NCBI GenBank assembly: GCA_902729315.2
Contig: LR746264.1
Location: forward strand, 2,155,378 to 2,219,377
Source: Spirodela intermedia
Lineage: Eukaryota > Streptophyta > Magnoliopsida > Alismatales > Araceae
Direction: 5' to 3'
DNA length: 64,000 nt
The stretch's first letter is position 1; every line of letters begins with the position of its first letter. The position numbers were made by a program, and so were the translations under genes. This document shows, one piece after another, positions 37,051-48,800 of the stretch. The notes below the pieces were generated by a model. The model saw only the letters and a program-made list of their open reading frames with translations, did not search any database and was not told where the DNA came from.

Positions 37051-39840
37051 CCGAGGAGCTGATCAAATTCTTATATAAGAACGCCCTCATCAAATTCTTC
37101 ATATTCCATCTAGAGGTGTCTCAAAGCTTGACGAGGAGGAAAATATCAGAAATCCACGTTTTGATATCTCACATTCTAACCCATAAAAGTAAAGCCTTTG
37201 ACCATCTACCTGCGAAGATTGCTTTCCTTCTTTATAACATTCTTCATGAAAAATCAAACCTAACCTTTGTTCCATCCTAGTAGAACAAATGAGGAACACC
37301 CTTTGGCCACCCATTTCTCCACCCCTTGTTTTCATTGTCGCCCAAGTACTCCTGCACTTCTTGGTAAATCTTAGTAGGAAGGAATAACCACTTAAACATC
37401 CTCATAAGGAAACCTCATAGATTGAGACACTCTCATAAGGATGGTGAACTACATTCCTCATAATGATTGGTGGATTCACAGACATCATACATCTTATCAG
37501 CCCTCTTCCTCATCAACAAACCGATTCTCCATTTGTTTCACACACCCAGGTGGCTCTTCAACTATGTAGATCAAATCCAAGACCGGGTGAAGAAGATTGA
37601 CGACAAGGTCGCAACATTGGACGACAAACTCAATTGAGGCCATATTTATTCATCTTCTTGATTCGCTTTCATCACGCCCTCCTTCTATGTTCATAGAAAG
37701 GGAGAGAAAATCTTAGAAAAACGTGTGCATACTTCGGAGCAACAGCTACCATCTCAAAACAATATTTCATTACAGGAGCTCGGTGGTAGGCGGCTAGAGA
37801 CGGCTGCCTTACCTGTCCAACTGCTCTAGGCGGGCTCTCTCGATGACTAACTAGGTACATCTTACCACCCAAATGTTTTAGCCCAATAGGATACCTTCTA
37901 GCCTGCCTATGCGCCAATGAAAGCATTGTACATCCAAAGCAAAAACCCTTACCAGCAAAAATAGAATCCGAATAGAATTAGGGTTTATTAAGCTTTTGAA
38001 GATTAGGGTTCCCAAGTAGATTAGGATTTTCCGAACTAAAATATTTTTTAAATGAATTCCCCACCTTTAAGTCCCAATAAAGTTGGTAAAATTATTAGTA
38101 AACAATCGATTTAATAAATCAAAGGAATTAATATTAATTTAACGTGTTAATGTTACATTAGATGCCAAATGAGAGGGACAAAAATATCAACAAAAGGACT
38201 CAAAACTGTGAGCTAGTAAGTTTTAAGGGCGCCTTGGTGAAGCATTAGTTCTACATCGAGAGTGAAAATCGAAATGGAAAATCGAATAAATATTTACATC
38301 TATTAGATCACAATCAGCCCCCCTCATCAATATCATCCTTTAAACTCAAAGCATCGCTCCTCATCAATGTCTTCTTCTCCCCATTTTTCTTCTTTAATTC
38401 ATCTTATCCGTTAAAATCCTCATTTGACATCTCTCAGCACCATCTGTCGCTTCTGAAACCCAATTTCTTTGTATTATCATTAACACCAACAGTGTACTGT
38501 TGATAGCACTAACCTCATCTAAACCATCACCGCTATCTCTTGTTCTAAACCATCTAAACCATGCAAATTTAGTTGAAACTATGCTTCCATTGGATGGCCT
38601 CTCTAGTATGTATGGTATATAGCTATACAATAGATGTATGATCTTGGCTCAGTAGTCATCTTAGATAAAGCCAAGAACCCTCATGAAATTAGTAATGCTG
38701 GTTATGATACATGCCAGCTAGACATGAAATGTGTCCTTTTTGCTAGTTATGCTGCCTAATTTATTCTTTTCTCCGATAATAAAATGTCAAAATGTCAATT
38801 TTGGCATCCTAAAAGTGTCCAACACTACTACAAAATGTCAAAAACTTCCATAAAATATCATGCATAATTTCAATTTACAGAAAGGAAAAAAAAAATTAGT
38901 TAACCACAAATTACATGAAATAAAGTAACATTCATATTTGTTCTCATAGAAAGGAGTCCACAACTACACTAAAATTTATTTGCCTTGCATCCCTGAAAAC
39001 GCCATCAATGCACCCTAAATCGTCATACATAACATGTGGTGATAGTGAGAGAGAGCAATTAGGCCTAGAGGGGTTCACGAGACAGGAATGAAATGGTATA
39101 AGGCTAAAAGGAAGACAAAAGGAGGGATCACTCTGAGTAGACAAGCCAGAGGAGATGATATTAAGCAGGGAAGAGAGATAGGGTTAGCGATGTGAGCCTT
39201 TGGGCAAAAGGGAGAAAACAATGAGAACAGGATTGATCCTAATGAGAAAATACAAAGTTGGGGCTGTGAACTCTGAAGAAACGACCTACCCACCTCCTTT
39301 GAGGGGTTAGTTCATTGCCAAGCAGCAAATGTACTCATTTTTAGCAATAAATATGATTCCCCAATGACTACATGTTCTGCATTCTCTACTTCCGGTTTTA
39401 TCTGCACAAGGCAACTGGATAATTTTTGGAATTTCAGGTTCATACTAAGTTTGGAAACAGAAAAATCAAGTCAGGATCACACTAACTAGACTGAAATAAA
39501 TTAACAACTCAGGCTGCTCGGAGATCTCCTTACATTGCATCAACCCTACCTCCATAACCAAGAACATTCTACCTACCCCCTCCGTCCATTGAAGGCTCCT
39601 GGACAGAGTGTGACCATCTGAGGACTTAACAGAGAAAAAGCCCCAAAATCGTTTCGCCAGGACAAATAAAGGGGATAAGGACATATGGCTATTGAGTATT
39701 CGTCAGGTTCCTCCTCTCTCTAGATAGACCTGTGTAGTCTGTTGTTCTCTGCAATATTACATGAAACAGGAGGAAAAGGTGAGCTTTTTCCTCCCTTGAA
39801 ATCATCCTCCTGAAAGCTCCGAGTTTTCTCCTAATTCATG
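37051..39840. other. Intergenic region left of the RRM gene, no gene recognised
   Basis: AT-rich to mixed sequence with open frames under 90 codons on both strands and no domain that I recognise. It lies beyond the 5' side of the minus-strand LINE and downstream of the minus-strand RRM gene. The right part (from about 39.5 kb) may include that gene's 3' untranslated region. Confidence 0.4.
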
Positions 39841-39854
39841 AAGTGGAACAAATC

Positions 39855-42800
39855 CTCTGTTAGACAACAAATCATATTAGTCTACTAGATCAGTCACTTT
39901 GTTGGGGGCGCAGATGTCTCAGATGGTATTGGGATCGAGAGAGTAGATTGAACAACTCAACGGAGATTAGGATTATTAATTTAGTGCAAAAAGAACGCTT
40001 ACATCTTGAGTAAGGACCGGTTCTGTAGGGCGGAGCATTCCCTGTTCTCCCATGTGGTGGAAACTGAAAACAAAATCATCAAAAGGAACCCATTATTGTT
40101 AGATATGAATATTTTCCGCCACTCTCGGGTGGGGGTTACAAAGTACAAACTACATAGCTTCTAGCATTGCAAGGACATAAAGACAACTGAAAAGTATGGT
40201 CATCAAAATGAATTTTCTACAGAGAGAAAAGAGGGTCTCAGGAAGACGATCTCAAGAAGCAGTTAACACCTATCTAGTTTACATAGCCCAAGAGAACTAT
40301 AGTTGGCTGCTTGGGTTTAATCTCTATGGTAGATAGGAGAACGTTGTGCCAATGTCTTCATTAATGAGGAATACCTGGAATGAAATGTCTGGTGCTCCAT
40401 AACTGGGTCCTGAAAACAGCAGATATTATGATTACTAACTCTGGTATCGTATCCATATGGGTAGCACCGAGATTTGAAGAATACCCATTCCATATTGCTG
40501 ATGATGGCTTGGTGGACGATAGTAATCCAGTGGTGCACCACCCACCACGCTATGAGGCAAAGAGCTATAACTGAAAGAAGCATGAAAAGAATTGCCACAG
40601 AAGACAAATATGATAAACAATGATATCAGAACACAGAAAATTAGGTGGTAGTGAAACATCAAACGAATGAACCTCGGGAAGCAAAAATCGAAATAAATAA
40701 TCTGGAAAGCAATTAAAGTCAAATATGCATGGGGGTACATATTTCCAATCACCACCACAATGATTCAAGTTCACGGGGAGCGACCTTGAGCTTGTGACAG
40801 GATAAGGGATGTCCAGGCGGGAACGGGGGTATGCTCGAGGATCGGTATAAAATGCACTATCTCCCTGTTGCAGAAAAGAGAATATTTTGACTTCTGTGAC
40901 ACAAATATCACATACTAAAAGACACTCAAGTGCCAAGTTTCAGAAATTACTAGCGCAGATAGGGGTCTCTTCCCTCCATGTGAAGCAATACCATAGTCAG
41001 GAGCTTCAGGTCCTGGCCAAATAAGAACTTTGTCAGTAGATCATAGTGAAATCTCACTCTTGAGAGAGCCCCTTACATTCTCTGTACACAGTTGACATCA
41101 ACGGACAGCTATAAATAAACACAGAGTCAGACTCTCCTGATTTATGTGAGGGATGAGAACACTAAAATGGCCAATACTTCTCATCTTAACATCCCTTCTC
41201 ACCCCGGAGTCAACGCCCCACAGTCTAAAATGAGGAGGGTAGCCAATCCTCTAATGGGCTTAAACGAATTGTTAGTTTAGTCAAAATTGATTAGGAGAAA
41301 CTAAACAAGCTTAAAAAACGTGGACCACCGCTCAATTCCGACTAATTTAGAGCTTGATCACCCTAACCCTATCATCTACCTTCATGCGAGGGACCATGTC
41401 AGAACGGTTTCACATTGGCCGAGCACAGTTAAGATACGAGAATAAAATATGGCTCAAAGATCTCATGCTCAAATCTTAAAAAGTATAATAAACACGAATG
41501 GTAACAAAAATATATTTTTAGGGGCTCTAATATAATAAACACGAATGGGAAAAAAAATATACTTGTCTAGCTTAGTTGAATATTTCCAATGATAGAGCAT
41601 GCCAACAGGCTCCAATTGGCTCAGCTATCCAATTTGAGATCATATTTTTACGCGTTCTTGGACAGAAGATATGAAAAGAACATAATAATTTCCATATAAA
41701 CAATTTCATAAAAGTTTGTTGAAACATAATGATCAATAGCTCAACCAAGAGTACCAACCAGTTTTTATCCACTAGCATAAAATCATCCTTGAATGTCTAG
41801 TTATTTTTCTTGTTAAAAGAATTTAAAGAGACCCAATATCTTGCATCGAAATATAGAAGAAGCTTCATGTCAACTCTAATCGAATTCACAGGATTCAGTC
41901 CGTGCATATCCATCCGTTTGTTGTTGTGGAACATACCTCTAGGATAATTCATTTGCTTCCAAGTAGCTTGCTCCCTAAGAACATGCAGAAATTCACGAGT
42001 TGTGGAGGCCTTATCTTCACGAATGTCAGCATGAACACCCATGGATGTTTGTCCTTTAATGGAGTCACTTAACTTTGTGTCACCTAAAAAGCCAGCAGAA
42101 CAAGAATCCAAATAAAACGCCACGTTAACAATAGTGATATAGAGTAAAAGTAACGATTTGTTAGAATAATATTTTCTTCCCATCTTACGAACGCAACTAA
42201 AAAGAGATATATCACCATTACATCATTCATAAATGCTATGATGCATATCCCTCACTGTATGCAACAGAAAGTTATCATCTTTTGTTATTTTAAGCTAATA
42301 CAATATTAGTAAAACATCCATATGAGTGTTCCCGACTAAAATAGCTAACCTAGCAAAACTTCCCCAAGAATTTTAAAAAACATGATTACCCACTAGTTAA
42401 TGTTGTTAGTATAGAAACACAGCTACAAGACCATATACACGCTAGTTGCATTTCTGCGTTTTCAAAATCATCCAATTAAGAAGCTCATTAAAAGAAAAAT
42501 ATAAGCTTTATTTCCCTCAATGGAACTCATTGTTTACCAGAAACTCTATCTTTTTGCGACTGTTGCACAGCTTTTTATGTTCAAGTATGAAGCTTTTTCT
42601 AGGCCCTTTCAATTACAAATGGCATTTCTTCACAATGTTCGTAACTTCTTTGGTAATAATCGTCGAACTATATTACCTAACAAAGAACAAACTTATAAAT
42701 TGAACGCTGATAGGATTAGGTCCAGGTTACAATGGGCCTCAGAAAAGGGACTAGATCAGTATCAGAGCCGTTTGCTGTAGACACGATAAAGGCTTCAGAC

Positions 42801-45800
42801 TCTCAGTGTAACCTTGTCCTTTCCGAAAGGAGTAGTCTGATATATTTTCTTTCCAGGGTGTTACCATCACAAAACACACCTCCAAAATATGTACCTAGTC
42901 ACGGTCCTGTTTGAACTGTCGTGTCTAACAGTTCAACAAAGAAGAGATGACAGGTTTGGGGGAGAAGGACAGGAGCAGGTGCAGGAACCTTCAAGCCCTA
43001 AAGAAAAGCAAACCCCAGGCAACCCATTTTTAAACAATGAACTAAGAAATTTATCGTGGGGATAACTAAAATCCCAGGAACAAAATAATGTTTCCATAAG
43101 TTGAATATCTACCAACGAATTAATGAATTGAGAAAGTTCCTTTTGCACTGAATGGCAAAAGGATTCAGTCTTTGTAATCATTATAACTATGAAATACTTG
43201 CGCAAATCAACTTTTGGGAGAGAACATGAAAATACAGAATTATTGATCTGATCGGTTAGTCCAACGTGAGCTCATAGATCCTTGGGCTTTGATTACAGAG
43301 GAATAGATAATTTATCAGTAAAAGCAAACATAGGGAATTTCTGTCATTTAATGAGTATGGTTAAAATTGCTTGCATTCTATTGACAGTCTTTAAAGTGGG
43401 AAGTACCGCCAATAGTCACTTTTCCGCTTTTCAGGAGACAATGAACACCTTAGCACATCCTGACTGCAGTCAGCCCTTGTTGACAATGCTACACTTCTTC
43501 AACCAGTCAGGTAATTGGAATTTGACGAAGTTCCATATGGGCTTCCTTTGGTTCACTTGCAATGATTTTTGTTCCATTTGAGAAATGATGCAAATCCCCA
43601 TTTTCGCACTCATAATCAGAGAAGACAGATGAATCTACTTGTCACACATGAGGCAGTGTAGAGGTCCTGAAACAACTGGCCGACCACTATAAGGGCAACA
43701 TGATCACACAGAGCACTCGCCATTGAGATACCAAAATAGGAATTATTTTCTCATGGGAACAAATAAATCATCCCCGACTCAATCCACTTCTTTGTCAATG
43801 ATGTGAGATTAAGTCAAGTCACCTTCAGAACATGAAGGCTCCAGATTCTTAGGAACACGATAGGGGTAAAACAAATGACTAGTAGAATTTGGGTTTGGAC
43901 ACAGATTCCACCAATTGCCAAAAAGTGGGCCCAACCTTCCAGGATTTCTAAGAAGCAATTCCATCTGACATTGAATCTAGGAATCTCTACATGAACTAAA
44001 TGTCCTGCCCAAACCGAAGAACCTCCCCCAGGAAAACCTGAAAAATGATGATCCTTGGAACGCTGTTTCAATTTAGGTTGTACGAGTGACCAACCAGCTG
44101 TTAAAGGTATAGTTGAAGGAAATAATAGAAAACGAGCTCCAACAAAAGAAGTTTAGTAAAAAAAAACTCTAGACAAAAATTATGGAAACGTGTCTACAAC
44201 TTCCCCACCTGGATCTACCCCCCACCTAGAGAAGCTAGATGGAGAAGTAAAATCAATCCTCGATCATGAACATATAAATAACATTAAGAAGATGAGCTTT
44301 AAGAAATGATCAACCAGCTAGGTCAGGTGATGCACAACTACAACCCTCATGATATTCTGCTTAATGGGGAATGTATGGTTTCCCGAAAAGCTACGAGTAA
44401 TGGAGGCAAGCCCATATGGCCCCTCAACTCTCTGTCAGGTTAACAGAATCTCAATACTATAAAAGAGGATGGCCGGGCCAGTCTCTCATGGAGGATGTGA
44501 AACTTGGGAGCAAAAACTCTACGCATCAGTCACCTTCTGTTTGCTAATGATACTATTATTTGAAGTTGAGAACGAAATAAAAACTTGAAACTTTCCCTCA
44601 TATTCCTTGAATACCCAGGAGGTTCAAAATTAACATTCCAAATTTGAGACAGTTACATTTCATATTCTCAAATATTGATGCACCTCTTGCCAATACACGG
44701 AAACTAAAGTCCACACTAAATACATAGAATACGCTTACATGACAAAATCATAAAGAGTTGAATCAAATAACCTGGAAAGAAAGTTCTGTAGAAGTTCAGA
44801 AAAATGAAAGGCACAATTTCTTAAAGATGAAGAGAGATAAGTTCTTTCCAACTCGGTCCTACTCACTTTCACTAATTACATATGAGCACTCGAAATCCTA
44901 CACACGACTTAAGGGCAAAGGATTGAAGTTCAGATGAGCACTTTTTTCTAAAAGGGAGGAAATTAAGATAACCGAAGATTCTACTAATTGCCGACTGGAC
45001 TAGGATAGAGTCTGAAGGTTCCAAAGAGAAAAATATTAGTATCGACACATCTAATACAACATTTTCTTCCGGAAGGGAGGATTTTTATTGTGGGAAGTGG
45101 TTATTAGCACAGTGGCAAGGCCTTATAGATCAGTAAACCTTGAAGCACTTTCACCAAAGTGGCAAGGCCTTTCCAGGTTAACTTACATCCATCAATGGAG
45201 TTCCCAATAACAAGTGGCAGACTACTAGGCTTCAAAGGGAATAACTCATAGCAAGGTCCCTTCTTGAGGAAAGCAAAACAAAAGATCAAAGTCACAGAGT
45301 ACCAGCAAGAGCCACGCCACACATTCCATCCAGAAGAAACCTCACATACAGGACATCCCATTTCTTAATATTCCATGGGTTACTTTCACTGTTCCATGTT
45401 GATGCACCATTATGAGTACTGTAGATATAACATTGTTACTACTATAATGCGTGAAGTTCGAAATATTAATATCAGAATTTTTATTCATACATGTACTCTG
45501 TTCTGAAAGGCAAAATGAAAAATGTCCACTGAGTCAGAAGACTCACCTCCCCTCTCCTTTTCCCAGCGCATTATAGGATTAGCTTTAACGAGTTGGCAGA
45601 AACTTTAATTCAAGGAGTTCGATTTGAATTTTTTCGCAATAATCTTTCCCTCACACTCATTTGACACATGTGATATTGAAATGATGATCTGGATATTGCA
45701 CAAATGCATGGAAATTTGAGACTGTATGCTCACTTGGCTAGTTTGCCTTTAATACTTTTTCCCATACCATAATTTAAGAGTCTTTCAGTTGACCGATGTA

Positions 45801-48800
45801 TTGTGTTACCTGGGCTCCATCAAAATGGTGCCACAGACAGCATGGTTTTGATCCCCAAAATAGGACCCTCAAGGCATTATTTTGGAAGGAGTCTCACTTT
45901 TTGTAGTGGGACAGAATTCGCAAAAGGAGTGGGAATGGAGTTTCATTAACCTCAATATTTTGAACAACACGCATCTAGCAGAAGTGTTATGACACAACAG
46001 GGAAAATTGCTCTTTGTGGATAGAAATTGCCAAAGCTAACTACCTCAGATTTGGCAAAGACTGGAATTAGACATCTTTTGCCTCCCATTTTGAAATAGAA
46101 TATACTAGATGCAGATTTCCTTTCACTCTCTGAAAATTACCATGAGGATAATTGCAGAAGTGAAACTATGAAGGATAAATGACTATAAGAAAATAGCCTG
46201 AAATTCTCAGTGCACAAATCAGAAGCTCTGTACAACCAAGTCATATGAGCATAGTTAACAAGACCCATGTTCTCCCACAACACCCAGCTTGGCTTCTGAT
46301 GGCCCTCTCCATCCTAGTTTCAGCTAAGCTGCCTGAACATTATTGCATTTCTAACAAAGACAGTTCAGGTAAACCTACCTGAACAGAGGAAGGACTTGAC
46401 AGAGAGAAAGAGAAAGTAAACGCAAGGCAGAGTATTACCAGAGAAGAAGAGAGCCATCAATGCGAAGAGAAAAAAAAAGGGAAGAGGTACAATAAGATCA
46501 AACCTAAGAAGAATTAAAGGAAGAAAATAAGAGAGAAATACTCAAGAGGGAGAAGATGAATCACAAATTGAAGATAGTCATTCTGGCCATTCCAGGACCA
46601 CCGGACTAAAAGTCAGAGGAGGTGACTGCTGCTATTGGTTCGCAGGGTTCCACCACTCACCTTTTTCATGAATGGGACAAGAAGTAGAAGATAAGGATAA
46701 TAAAGCCAAAGAAGAAATTTTCGGTAAGCAGTGATAAGAAAATGATCATTGTTTATGAAATTTTCGGTAATGAGCATTGTGGCCTGAGTTCATAAACAAT
46801 GTAGAGGGACCTTCAATTTGAATAAATGAATCATACTCGCCAGGGAAAAAAATAAAGTATTAATCAATTGCTCATAAGCAAGATGTGGTTGAGGAAAGGG
46901 CATTCAATAACCAAGGACCGCATTGTTTAATCAAGCTGTCATTGGTTGAAAAAAAAGGTCATTAAAAAAAAAGATGTGTGGCTAAACCTGAAAGACGAGA
47001 GAACTCAAGTTGAACTGTCTTTGGTTTTCCCTTGAAATTATCTTTCTCACTAGTTCTTGTTCCTGCTTTGCTTTTCTTGCCCTTCTGCATAGGCTTGGCT
47101 AAAGACACCTTCAATCTAACCTGCTTAACAAAAATGAATATGATTACAAAAATGCTGCACTACAGCAGCAAAGTCATAATAACTCTCTGACATAGTAAGA
47201 AGTCTAGAACCTGAGCGCCATTGATACTCATATCCTTATCAAATGACTCGATGCAGGAAAGTGCAGCTTCTCGAGTGGTGAAATTAATAAAAGCGAAGTC
47301 TTTTCTCTTTGCTGAATGCATATTCCGAGAAAGTACAACTCGTTCAATTTGTCCATACATTTTAAAGCACTCCCTTACTTTTTTCTCATCCCAAGAAAGA
47401 GGAATGCCTTCAGCAAATACAGATTTTACCTGAACAGGCACAAGAGCAAAACCTCCAAAAATTAGGAAAATGAATTGAAAAAGTATTTGGGCATTGTTTT
47501 ACCAATGTTAACTCTAAAAAAATTGGGGGGAAGAAAGGCACCTTCTGCATCTCTTCTTCATCTGGATCATTAATTGGTTCTGCCCAAGCAACTTTAACAA
47601 TACGTCCTTTGCCAAAAGCATCTTTCTTTTGAAGTTTTTTGAAAGCAATCTGTGCATCTTTATTTGTTTCAAAATCAAGAAATGCGAAACCCCGGTTGCA
47701 GTTAGGATCTTTAGGATCGGGCATCAGTGTCATGGAGTCAATCTTGTCAATTCCAAGCTCACTCAATATCTTGGTGACCTGATAAGCAAAGATATTTAAA
47801 AATAACTCATATGATGAAATGAGAACACTGAAATAAATTGTAGAGACGTGATAGCCAAGACATCGAAATTTACATCATCTTTCTTCCACGTTTTGTCAAT
47901 GTTTCCGAGAAATAATGTGTCATTGCCCTGAAGAGCCGCCGCCCCACATTGTTTTCCACAAACCTACGGTTAATTACGAACGCCAGTATATTTAGAAAGA
48001 AAAAAATCAGAGACCATAGTACGAAATAAAAGCAAAATATTGTAAACATATTTGATTTCGAAAAAAAATCCTGAGATTGTACTGGCGAAAACATGTAAAC
48101 TTGCAATAGATAAGTAAAACAATAAGACTAAATTTTAAAGATGCCAGTGGCAACGAAATCCCTGTCACAGAGTATTTTCCTAATCTCAAACCTTACTCCT
48201 GTATATATAACACTTAAAAGATTAGACATGGAGTTCTCAAGTTACATACTAAATTTCGTCTGAAGATTAGAACATGGAGTTCTCATTTCACAAATTAAAT
48301 TTCGTTAGAACATTACAACATGGAGTTCTCAATTCACAAACTAAATTTCGCGCAATCTATAGAGGTTGTTTCAGCATTAGGGTTGCAAGGCGCTTCCAAT
48401 CTTGGTAAACATATTAGACAACTCAGACTGACATCACACCAGTTTTAAACTAAATGTTTGCATCTCATGCATCTTGTAATTGAATAGTGTCATCATTCTT
48501 TATACAATAACTGCCAAAACTCTTATCATCAAGAACCCAAACAGCATTGAGGTTTCCAAAACAAATACCGTGGCTACGTTAATGCAGATAGTAACTATTG
48601 AGCCTTGAATTTTAAAAGAAGAATATACAAGCAATACCCGATGAATTCTCATAAAAAATAGCTTCTGCAATAGTTTCATGTTCTGCACGAAGAAGCTATT
48701 GACCATTCCAGGACCTCAAACACCTCAAGATTAAATACTGAAGCCCTTTCCTCTTAAAAAGCTTGAAGTTCACTGTCTCACTTCAGACCAGAAGGATATG

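Larger units (their letters stand above)
40864..46987 (-). other. Long introns 5 and 6 of the RRM gene
   Basis: Between the exon ending at 46988 and the exon starting at 40864 only one short exon is proposed (44037-43991; GFPGGGSSVWAGHLVH). A Pro-rich stretch after a good acceptor near 43002 (GLKVPAPAPVLLP) could be another, but I find no convincing donor. Intron sequence includes a 13-bp inverted repeat at 46747-46801, a tRNA-Met primer-site-like word at 42758-42769 (plus strand), and a 128-codon frame with a secretion-signal-like start at 41797-42183 (minus). Confidence 0.5.

Noticed and set aside
40317-40607. 96-codon minus-strand frame beginning with a hydrophobic segment
   Set aside because: A shifted frame over two exons of the RRM tail. 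The frame reading YSSLPHSVVGGAPLDYYRPP joins in phase with its neighbours and has the expected composition.
45104-45361. 85-codon minus-strand frame in the RRM intron
   Set aside because: It lies in intron 5 of the model, has no domain and would not join in phase with the neighbouring exons in any way I could support.
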